In this document: piece after piece, positions 1-9,589 of the stretch
Layout of the letters: every line of letters starts with the position of its first letter
Position numbering within the stretch: position 1 is the stretch's first letter
Origin: Lysobacterales bacterium
Lineage (GTDB): Bacteria > Pseudomonadota > Gammaproteobacteria > Xanthomonadales > SZUA-36
Direction: 5' to 3'
Assembly (NCBI GenBank): GCA_030637665.1
Contig: DAOWGA010000275.1
Span: 1-14,149 of the forward strand
DNA length: 14,149 nucleotides
Translations under genes and position numbers: made by a program
Notes under the pieces: generated by a model
Seen by the model: the letters and a program-made list of their open reading frames with translations, nothing else
The model's database searches: none
What the model was told of the DNA's origin: nothing

Positions 1-446
1 ACTTCGACCCGTTCGACGATGCTGACTGGAACCATGTTCAGGTCCACGAAACCGTCGGTGCTGGCAGAGGCCACGCGCCGGCCGTTGAGCAGTACCAGGG
101 TGCGATGGGAACCCAGGCCGCGCATGGAGACCGTGGCATAACCGGGATTGCCGTTGTTGACCGAGCTTCCATAGTAGCCACCGGTCACGGACGGGATGCT
201 CTGGACGAAGTCCTCCATCGTGATAAAGCCGGATTCGAGAATATCCATTTCGGTGAAAACTGAGATCGGGCTGATGCTGGTGAAGTCGGACTTTTGAATT
301 CGCGACCCGGTGACAATCACCTCTTCGAGGATCCTTTCCTCCTCGTCCTGGGCGATCACGGCTATTGGTGAAATAAAAGCTGCCAGCAGCGCGGTGCTGA
401 GACCGCACTTTATGAGCTTACATAACGGATGAAGGCAATATTTCAT
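1..446 (-). CDS. TonB-dependent outer-membrane receptor, N-terminal fragment (signal peptide and plug domain)
   Basis: The reading frame runs leftward from an ATG at 446-444 and is cut by the window edge after 148 codons, so this is only the first part of a receptor usually 700-1000 residues long. Residues 1 to about 32 form a signal peptide: basic start (MKYCLHPLCKLIK), hydrophobic core and an AVIA-Q cleavage site. An acidic stretch and EEVIVTGSRI follow, the usual lead-in to the plug domain. The plug then shows SISPISVFT, a DFVQSIPSV segment and the conserved MRGLGSHRTLVLLNGRRV block. Such proteins pass large or scarce ligands (sugars, siderophores, peptides) across the outer membrane using TonB-ExbBD energy. 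The substrate cannot be read from this part. A GGAAGGA ribosome binding site lies 8-9 nt upstream of the start. The gene points away from the galactose operon, so a role in galactoside uptake is possible but unsupported. Confidence 0.9.
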   Translation of the reverse strand, partial: MKYCLHPLCKLIKCGLSTALLAAFISPIAVIAQDEEERILEEVIVTGSRIQKSDFTSISPISVFTEMDILESGFITMEDFVQSIPSVTGGYYGSSVNNGNPGYATVSMRGLGSHRTLVLLNGRRVASASTDGFVDLNMVPVSIVERVE

Positions 447-888
447 CCTTTGATCCTTCCGCCATTTATCTCTGGATTGGATGGAAACAAGAGAACTGTG
501 GAGGGTCAGCAATTGACCCACTTGCATCCACGCCCAATGCATCCCTACCAATTGTTTTTGTTAGTCTTCTTTGCTCATACTACACTACGCCCAAATTTGA
601 TGCGTTTGCCTGGGCATGAAATACAGGTCATGAGCGACCTCTTCGAATGACTTTTTTGGATCGGGGGTACAGCTTCAAGTCATGCATAAATAGAGTTTGC
701 AGCGGGGCAGCCCAAGGGCCGGTTTGGGTCGGAACCGTCTATTGGCGATCACTACTGCTCTTGTTCCGCTTCTCGCCAGAGAGCGGTTGTTCGCCAGCCC
801 TGGTTTAAGGCGCCAGCAATCAGCGCTCTCGGCCAGAAGCTGCCATTCCTAACTGGAATTTGGATCGTATTTCGATAATGATTCAGCT
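447..888. other. 442-bp non-coding gap between TonB receptor and GNAT gene
   Basis: No convincing gene was found on either strand. The stretch should hold the promoter of the leftward receptor and that of the rightward acetyltransferase, but no clean -35/-10 pair stands out. One hairpin is visible at 766-786: CCGCT, a bulged T, CTC, loop GCCA, then GAGAGCGG, giving 8 paired positions. It is not followed by a real T-run, so it is not a convincing terminator. A weaker dyad (CCCAA at 711-715 with TTGGG at 724-728) sits just upstream. A short open frame at 429-650 has no ribosome binding site and no recognisable composition, and was left out. Confidence 0.5.
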
Positions 889-1479
889 ATGAAGCTGGAA
901 TTGCATACCGAACGCCTACTGCTGACTCCGCTTGCACCGACTGATCTTGATCTCGCCTTGGAGTTGTGGACTGATCCTGAGGTTGTCGAATACGTTTGCG
1001 ATGTAATGACCGAGGCAGAGATTCGTCAGGAAATGCCGGATTCGACCAGAAGAGGAGGCAATGGGGGCATCGGAATCTGGTGTATCGCGGACCGAAAGAC
1101 CCGTGAAAAACTCGGAAGTACGTACCTTTTGCCCGTGCCGATCGATGAGGACGACACAGACTTCAGCCTTGTAGTTATGGGGCAAATGCCGGACGCCGAA
1201 ATAGAAATTGGGTTCTTCCTTAAACGATCGGCATGGGGGCGAGGATATGCAACAGAAGTATGCAAGCGCCTACTTCAATTTGCATTTCAGGAAGTCTCGC
1301 TGAATGAAGTCGTTGCATCAGTCGACGAGGATAACTTCGCGTCGAAGAAAGTACTCGAAAAATCCGGTCTGCTCGATCGTGGTCGAACGCGGTGTTACGG
1401 CAAAGACAGTCCGATTTACCGGATTACCCGTGATGAGTGGAACGAATTACGACAATCAATCCAGGGTGGATTTGGGTGA
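889..1479 (+). CDS. GNAT-family N-acetyltransferase (RimJ/RimL-like)
   Basis: A 196-residue protein of the Acetyltransf_3 type, which moves an acetyl group from acetyl-CoA to an amine. The N terminus (MKLELHTERLLLTPL) is the typical RimJ/RimL opening. A beta strand EIEIGFFL (about 104-111) leads into the acetyl-CoA pyrophosphate-binding loop RSAWGRGYATE (113-123), matching R-x-x-G-x-G/A. The later EDNFASKKVLEKSGL (147-161) is the conserved asparagine/helix block ending with the usual K-x-G-[FL]. The length is normal for the family. The substrate is unknown: members acetylate ribosomal-protein N termini, antibiotics or small amines. No clear Shine-Dalgarno sequence precedes the ATG, but the family's N-terminal motif begins right at it. 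It stands alone, with several hundred non-coding bases on both sides, which suits an accessory gene. Confidence 0.87.
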   Translation: MKLELHTERLLLTPLAPTDLDLALELWTDPEVVEYVCDVMTEAEIRQEMPDSTRRGGNGGIGIWCIADRKTREKLGSTYLLPVPIDEDDTDFSLVVMGQMPDAEIEIGFFLKRSAWGRGYATEVCKRLLQFAFQEVSLNEVVASVDEDNFASKKVLEKSGLLDRGRTRCYGKDSPIYRITRDEWNELRQSIQGGFG

Positions 1480-1716
1480 AAGGGAGTGAAGACGGCTACG
1501 TAGGTTAATGGCCGGTTAGGGCTCCTGCTATAAGCGACGCTGAAATTTGCGCCAATCGCATGGCCGCTTTGTAGGTATGGATTCAACCGGAACGTCACCC
1601 TATGCAATAGCCTATAGCGGCTCGCGACCCAGGCCGGTACTTCGGTACATTCCCCATTTTTACCATACCGGGCAATTACCCGCACGAAGTCCCCGCTTGC
1701 TCAGGGGTATGTGTTA

Positions 1717-1818
1717 GTCTAACTTCTTAATAAATCAAGGGAAAAGGCCGGATGATAGCTTCAAATACGCCAATTTGGCGGGTTACATCACCTTTATCCA
1801 CATAATTACCGGTTATGT
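1717..1818 (+). other. Possible attC-like imperfect hairpin (speculative)
   Basis: The 102-nt segment starts with GTCTAAC, which fits the integron R-box RYYYAAC, and ends with GTTATGT, close to the opposite box GTTRRRY and to the GTTATGC form seen in Vibrio repeats. Between them the arms pair imperfectly: AAC 1721-1723 with GTT 1812-1814, TAAT 1728-1731 with ATTA 1805-1808, GGGAAAAGG 1739-1747 with CCTTTATCC 1791-1799 (one mismatch, one wobble), GATG 1751-1754 with CATC 1786-1789, and a terminal CGCCAA/TTGGCG. A gene start only about 18 nt downstream is also cassette-like. Against it: the outer boxes pair only partly, no second attC follows the gene, and no integrase gene is visible. Chance folding remains likely. 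Confidence 0.18.
1768..1780. repeat. Perfect 13-bp palindrome CGCCAA-T-TTGGCG
   Basis: Six-base arms around a single central T form a perfect dyad 56 bp before the transglutaminase-like start codon at 1836. The length and symmetry suit a binding site for a dimeric helix-turn-helix regulator, or the tip of a larger hairpin. No regulator family is assigned, since the motif does not match one I can name with confidence. Confidence 0.5.
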
Positions 1819-1819
1819 G
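1799..1819. repeat. Inverted repeat CACATAA-N7-TTATGTG directly before the ribosome binding site
   Basis: Perfect 7-bp arms with a 7-nt spacer end 5 nt before the AAGGAG ribosome binding site of the AT-rich gene. As RNA it would form a hairpin next to the ribosome site, and as DNA it could be an operator. The right arm contains the ATG at 1815, an argument against using that ATG as the start. Confidence 0.5.
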
Positions 1820-1824
1820 TAAGA

Positions 1825-1830
1825 AAGGAG
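1825..1830 (+). promoter_or_regulatory. Ribosome binding site AAGGAG that fixes the start at 1836
   Basis: AAGGAG lies 5 nt before ATG 1836. An in-frame ATG at 1815 has no ribosome binding site and falls within an inverted repeat, so the shorter 235-residue product is preferred. Confidence 0.75.
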
Positions 1831-1835
1831 AAACA

Positions 1836-2543
1836 ATGGAGAAATATTTAAGAGAAACCAAACTTCTTGATTTTAGCCACCCTGATATTAGAGAGTTAAT
1901 TCAAAATCGTAATTGGAAAGATTTATCCGAATACGAAAAAATAGGCTCCATATATCATTTTGTCCAAAATGACATTATTTTTGGTTACAACGAATCTGAT
2001 GAAATACCAGCTTCGGCGGTCCTGAAAAATGGTTATGGCCAGTGTAATACAAAAGGCAGCTTACTTATGGCTTTGCTCAGGTGTGCTGGTATTCCTTGCC
2101 GATTCCATGGGTTTACCATAGACAAAAAATTACAAAAAGGTGCGATTACAGGGCTACCTTATTTACTGGCGCCAAAAAATATTATTCATAGTTGGGTAGA
2201 AGTTTATTATCAGGAGAAGTGGCTGAACCTGGAGGGTTTTATTCTGGATAAAAAATACCTGAGTAAACTCCAATGTAATTTCCCGGATATTACAGGCTCT
2301 TTTTGTGGGTATGGTGTTGCTACCTCGGATTTTAGAAATCCAAAAATAGACTGGATTGGTGCTGATACTTATATTCAAAAAGATGGAATAAATAATGATT
2401 TTGGAGTGTTTGAAGATCCGGATTCTTTCTATAAGGAACATGGTTCCAACTTAAGTGGCGTAAAAGTAATTCTTTATAAACATGTGGTTAGAAAGCTAAT
2501 GAATTCCAATGTATCAAAAATCAGATTATCTAAAAATATATAA
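1836..2543 (+). CDS. Transglutaminase-like (papain-fold) protein, AT-rich, probably acquired
   Basis: A 235-residue protein with the transglutaminase-core arrangement. The catalytic Cys is C70 in GYGQCNTKGSLLMALL, followed by the family's R-x-x-GIPCRFHGF segment. The His is H118 in IIHSWVEVYY. The acidic third residue would be E133 or D138 in WLNLEGFILD. Prokaryotic members act as cysteine proteases, peptide ligases or amidases; the substrate here is unknown. There is no signal peptide or membrane segment, so a cytoplasmic location is expected. Sampled blocks are roughly 32-42% G+C, against about 53% in a sampled block of lacZ, and the codons are A/T-ending, which suggests horizontal transfer. 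It stands alone between non-coding gaps, with structured DNA upstream. The start is chosen by the AAGGAG site at 1825-1830. Confidence 0.8.
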   Translation: MEKYLRETKLLDFSHPDIRELIQNRNWKDLSEYEKIGSIYHFVQNDIIFGYNESDEIPASAVLKNGYGQCNTKGSLLMALLRCAGIPCRFHGFTIDKKLQKGAITGLPYLLAPKNIIHSWVEVYYQEKWLNLEGFILDKKYLSKLQCNFPDITGSFCGYGVATSDFRNPKIDWIGADTYIQKDGINNDFGVFEDPDSFYKEHGSNLSGVKVILYKHVVRKLMNSNVSKIRLSKNI

Positions 2544-2783
2544 CAAGCTCGGATACCACTGCAAAGGAGCGGACAATCAATATAGCGCGAGATGCGGGGG
2601 ATTCATGCAGCCAATCATTGACCACATACAGATCACCGCCAAAGGCAGGGACCGGATACGAATAATGTAATCCGGCCCTTTGATTACTGGTTTTTAAGCT
2701 CTCATTAAGCCAGCCCATGCTATTTTTTAGCTGCGTCACTGGACGCTGATTTACTGTGAACTAAATAACAACAGGAGCGTGCA
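2544..2783. other. 240-bp non-coding gap with two hairpins
   Basis: No gene is supported. A dyad at 2647-2679 pairs AGGG-a-CCGGAT with ATCCGG-CCCT around a 12-nt loop. It could end transcription of the preceding gene, but only TTTGATT follows, so a rho-independent terminator is doubtful. A second small dyad, GCGTC-actg-GACGC, lies at 2733-2746. A reverse open frame at 2530-2739 has no start signal or recognisable domain and was not called. Confidence 0.45.
2647..2679 (+). terminator. Possible terminator hairpin after the transglutaminase-like gene
   Basis: CCGGAT 2652-2657 pairs with ATCCGG 2670-2675, extended by AGGG/CCCT with a bulged A. The stem is strong (10 bp), but the loop is long and the T-run is poor. 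It could equally be a protein-binding dyad. Confidence 0.3.
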
Positions 2784-3212
2784 ATGAATTCTTCGCAAAG
2801 AACCTGGGCCCGGGTTCTGTTTATCCTGCCGCTGTGTCTTGCAGCTTGTACTCCTGTTGCAGAACCGCACACAGCTTCAATTTCAGGTGGCATCTATTTT
2901 GATTGTGATAAAAATGGAGTATGTGAAGATAACGAAACCGGCATTGCCGACATGTGCGTTCGCCTTTATTTCGGAGCGTGTGGTGAGAATATGGTTCAAA
3001 TTCATCAAACCGACGAAAAAGGTGAATTCAAGTTTTCAGGGCTTGCGCCAGGAAAATATTGCGTATCCCCTGATTTCGAATTGAAAACCTGTGGTTTTGG
3101 TGGCAATTTTCCCACTACATCTATCTCCCGGCATGTCACCCTGGAGAGCGGGATGAAAGCTGATCTGGTCTGGTTTGGTTTTGGAAACCTGTCAGGTGGC
3201 ACAGAACCTTAA
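2784..3212 (+). CDS. Small lipoprotein with Cna-B/SdrD-like beta-sandwich domain
   Basis: A 142-residue protein with a lipoprotein signal: basic N terminus, hydrophobic core, then the lipobox LAAC with the lipidated Cys at 22. The residue after it is Thr rather than Asp, which favours outer-membrane sorting. Residues about 32-135 look like a prealbumin-like/SdrD-B repeat. They open with SGGIYFDCDKNGVCEDNETG, where the acidic D-x-D-x-N-G loop (40-45) resembles a Ca2+ site, and continue with the strand-turn motif DEKGEFKFSGLAPGKYCV typical of such domains. The several Cys residues (41, 47, 58 and others) could form disulfides in the periplasm. AGGAG lies 6 nt upstream of the ATG. The role is unknown, perhaps an adhesion or envelope accessory function. 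The gene sits 90 bp before a membrane protein on the same strand and could share a transcript. Confidence 0.72.
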   Translation: MNSSQRTWARVLFILPLCLAACTPVAEPHTASISGGIYFDCDKNGVCEDNETGIADMCVRLYFGACGENMVQIHQTDEKGEFKFSGLAPGKYCVSPDFELKTCGFGGNFPTTSISRHVTLESGMKADLVWFGFGNLSGGTEP

Positions 3213-3302
3213 ATTATCTTTCTTTCAATGAAGTCTGGGATCAGGCGCTTTATAGTGGAGCTGGGTTTCGGATCGAATTTTGACTCATAAGTCGGAAAGG
3301 TA

Positions 3303-3788
3303 ATGGAAAATTTCGTTTACTTTGGATTGGCCCGCGCTCTTCATGTTGTGGGTGTCGTGCTTTGGATCGGTGGCGTGGCTTTCGTTACAACCACGCTGAT
3401 CCCTTCTCTTAGAAAAATGGCAGATACGGATAATCGGTTGACGCTTTTCGAGCAACTGGAGGGCAAGTTCGCTTTCCAGGCCCGGATCGTCACCCTGGTT
3501 ACGGGCCTGTCCGGCTTCTACATGATGGAATACATGAATGCCTGGGAACGCTACCAGCAATTACAGTTCTGGTGGATCCACTTGATGACGCTGATCTGGT
3601 TAATTTTCACTTTGGTCTTGTTTGTTCTCGAACCGCTGGTCCTGCACCGTCGCTTTAGGATGCTGGCCAATGAAAACAGTGACCGTGCATTCACACTGCT
3701 TCATCGAGGGCACAAGGTCCTTTTGATTTTAAGCCTGATCACAGTGTTCGGAACTGTTGCCGGCGTGCATGGCTTGTTTTTGATCTGA
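3303..3788 (+). CDS. Four-helix integral membrane protein, CopD/DUF2269-like
   Basis: A 161-residue inner-membrane protein with four hydrophobic helices at about 8-30, 58-76, 90-113 and 138-160. Helix 1 contains RALHVVGVVLWIGGVAF, the LH-x(6)-W-x-GG pattern seen in CopD-like and related haem- or copper-associated membrane proteins. Further His residues lie at 93 (start of helix 3), 115, 134 and 137 (before helix 4) and 156 (end of helix 4), as expected for b-type haem or metal ligands in this superfamily. The ligand role is inferred from the family rather than shown. GGAAAGG lies just before the ATG. It follows the lipoprotein gene by 90 bp and is separated from galK by 251 bp, so it is probably not part of the galactose operon. 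A copper or haem function should not be assumed. Confidence 0.65.
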   Translation: MENFVYFGLARALHVVGVVLWIGGVAFVTTTLIPSLRKMADTDNRLTLFEQLEGKFAFQARIVTLVTGLSGFYMMEYMNAWERYQQLQFWWIHLMTLIWLIFTLVLFVLEPLVLHRRFRMLANENSDRAFTLLHRGHKVLLILSLITVFGTVAGVHGLFLI

Positions 3789-4039
3789 AGTTACGAAGCC
3801 GAGGTCTTTTCCTTCTGGAAGAATCGAGCGCATCCCATCAGTGCGGAAGATCAGGCTTGGACTCAATTCCGCCAAACCCAGGGTCAACAACGGCCAGGCA
3901 AGAAAGTGGCGTTGCGAGGCGTTGCTGACATCGATTTCTCTGAATTTACCGCAAGATTGTCCATTTCATTGTGGCAAAGTCCGTTTCCACAGAGGATGAT
4001 AGTTATTTATGCTGGTAAGAATTTCCAGGAGTCCCCTTC
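3789..4039. other. 251-bp gap carrying the presumed gal operon promoter
   Basis: No gene is supported, although frames shifted relative to galK extend into it. As the leader of a four-gene operon it should hold the promoter and operators. Visible candidates are an 8-bp direct repeat GGCGTTGC at 3908-3915 and 3918-3925, and a TGTGG/CCACA dyad at 3970-3974 and 3987-3991. No palindrome centred on CG like GalR/LacI operators, and no TGTGA-N6-TCACA CRP site, is evident. AGGAG at 4027-4031 is the galK ribosome binding site. Confidence 0.45.
3908..3925 (+). repeat. Direct repeat GGCGTTGC x2, 10-bp period
   Basis: Two identical 8-mers with a 2-bp spacer recur one helical turn apart, about 115 bp before galK. 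Direct repeats of this spacing are used by some activators, for example AraC-type proteins. Chance cannot be excluded for a repeat this short. Confidence 0.25.
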
Positions 4040-5275
4040 ATGGACTACGAATCAAGCCCGGAATCTGTCCTCTCTGAATTCGCCACGCGATTTGCTGGCC
4101 AATACACCGGCCAGGCCGGCGTGCGGCCCCGTTTGTACCAGGCGCCGGGACGGATCAATCTCATCGGCGAACACACGGACTACAACGATGGTTTCGTCTT
4201 GCCGGCCACAGTTGACCTGTACACCTGGGCGGCCATATCGCCTCGGAATGACCGAATACTTCGGGTGCATGCCTGTATCGATGACCGCACTGTCTCGATT
4301 GATCTTGACCGGATAGCAGCAGGCAAGAGCGGGGAGTGGCCGGAGTACGTCAAAGGCGTCGCGTGGTCACTGGCTAGCCAGGGCCTGCGCCTGCGAGGCG
4401 CTGACGCGGTTATCGCGGGCAATATTCCACTGGGTGGCGGCCTGAGTTCGTCCGCATCCCTGGAGGTCCTGCTTGCGTTTGCTTTGCTGGAATGCTCGGG
4501 CATCGGGATGGAGCGAAGAAAAATTGCGCTTGCCTGTCAGCGCGCCGAAGCGGAGTTTGTCGGCGTGCAGTGTGGCATCATGGATCAGTTCACGATTGCC
4601 TGCGGTTCGCGTAATCAAGCTCTCATGCTGGACTGCCGTTCACAGGATTTCGAACTGGTCGAATTGCCGGCAAAGGCTGCATTACTGCTGGTTCATAGTG
4701 GTGTCCGGCATCAGTTGTCCGCCGGTTCCTTTAATGCGAGAAGAGATGAATGCCGTGAGGCTGTTGAAATCCTGGGTTCTGTATTGCCGGGGCTGGAGTC
4801 ACTTCGTGACCTCGGCCGGGATCAGCTGGAGGATCACCGGGCTTTGCTGAGCGATGACTTGTATCGGCGGTGCAGGCATGTCGTGACTGAAAACGCTCGT
4901 GTCGGACAGGCGCGTGAAGCCCTTGAGGAAGGAAATGCTCGCCGGCTTGGCCAACTGATGATTGCTTCTCACCTGAGCCTGCGGGATGACTACGAAGTCA
5001 GTTGCCCGGAACTCGATTTCCTGGTCGGGATCGCCGCTGAATGCGAAGGCCTGTGGGGGTCACGTATGATGGGTGGAGGCTTCGGGGGCTGCACAATCAG
5101 CCTGGTGGACAGCGACAGGGCAGAAGACGCAGCTGAGACAATTCGAAAGCAATATGGCCGAAAGACCGGGCACGAGCCCTGGATTCATGTCGTTGGCCCG
5201 GCTGATGCGGTCAGCAGAATCAAGGACGTCGGCAAAGACGTCGGGACATCCACAGGCGCAGTCGCAGCAAGCTGA
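4040..5275 (+). CDS. galK: Galactokinase (GalK)
   Basis: GHMP-family kinase of 411 residues that phosphorylates alpha-D-galactose with ATP to galactose 1-phosphate, the first Leloir step, in the cytoplasm. The galactokinase signature APGRINLIGEHTDYNDG (35-51) is intact and includes R38 of the active site and the sugar-binding E44-H45-x-D47. The ATP loop IPLGGGLSSSAS (129-140) and CGIMDQF (178-184) with catalytic D182 follow. The C-terminal GHMP motif MMGGGFGGCTISLV is at 343-356. The protein is about 30 residues longer than E. coli GalK, with extra residues at both ends; the last about 20 (after the VSRIKDV segment) are low-complexity. AGGAG lies 8 nt upstream of the ATG. It is the first gene of a galK-galT-lacZ-symporter operon; galT starts 1 nt after its stop. 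Confidence 0.96.
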   Translation: MDYESSPESVLSEFATRFAGQYTGQAGVRPRLYQAPGRINLIGEHTDYNDGFVLPATVDLYTWAAISPRNDRILRVHACIDDRTVSIDLDRIAAGKSGEWPEYVKGVAWSLASQGLRLRGADAVIAGNIPLGGGLSSSASLEVLLAFALLECSGIGMERRKIALACQRAEAEFVGVQCGIMDQFTIACGSRNQALMLDCRSQDFELVELPAKAALLLVHSGVRHQLSAGSFNARRDECREAVEILGSVLPGLESLRDLGRDQLEDHRALLSDDLYRRCRHVVTENARVGQAREALEEGNARRLGQLMIASHLSLRDDYEVSCPELDFLVGIAAECEGLWGSRMMGGGFGGCTISLVDSDRAEDAAETIRKQYGRKTGHEPWIHVVGPADAVSRIKDVGKDVGTSTGAVAAS

Positions 5276-5276
5276 T

Positions 5277-9552
<4,276 letters not shown>

Positions 9553-9553
<1 letters not shown>

Positions 9554-9566
9554 GTAGTAAACTACT
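9553..9566. repeat. Short dyad AGTAGT-AA-ACTACT between lacZ and the symporter gene
   Basis: Six-base arms flank AA, starting at the last base of the lacZ stop codon in a 36-nt gap. As RNA it gives at best a 5-bp A/T-rich stem. It is too weak for a terminator but could be a small binding site or a processing point. No promoter is evident in the gap. Confidence 0.3.
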
Positions 9567-9589
9567 AATCAGAACAAAAGGATACGAAT

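Larger units (their letters stand above)
1480..1835. other. Non-coding, dyad-rich gap before the AT-rich transglutaminase-like gene
   Basis: No gene is supported here. The right two thirds are unusually rich in inverted repeats. A nested dyad pairs CCGGTA at 1634-1639 with TACCGG at 1666-1671, and inside it GGTA 1644-1647 with TACC 1661-1664. Next come GTTAG-T-CTAAC at 1713-1723, CGCCAA-T-TTGGCG at 1768-1780 and CACATAA-N7-TTATGTG at 1799-1819. Base composition shifts from GC-balanced to AT-rich near 1715. The promoter of the downstream gene must lie here, but no consensus hexamer pair is clear. Candidate roles are operators, a structured leader or a recombination site. Confidence 0.55.

Noticed and set aside
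429..650. 73-residue open frame on the plus strand in the receptor-GNAT gap
   Set aside because: It overlaps the antisense of the receptor's start, has no ribosome binding site and shows no domain-like pattern.
1691..1706. CCCC-N8-GGGG as a rho-independent terminator
   Set aside because: The stem is only four pairs and no T-run follows.
2530..2739. 69-residue reverse frame downstream of the transglutaminase-like gene
   Set aside because: It overlaps the end of that gene antisense, has no start signal, and its sequence is not recognisable as a domain or a clear remnant.
2544..2783. A second attC site completing an integron cassette around the transglutaminase-like gene
   Set aside because: The TAACAAG at the stop looks suggestive, but no GTTRRRY-type box follows within the gap and the arms do not pair.
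3970..3991. TGTGG/CCACA dyad as a CRP site upstream of galK
   Set aside because: The spacer is 12 nt rather than 6 and the half-sites lack the TGTGA core, so it does not fit CRP.
3906..4316. 136-residue frame overlapping the start of galK
   Set aside because: It runs out of frame through the galactokinase signature; galK has the AGGAG site and the family motifs.
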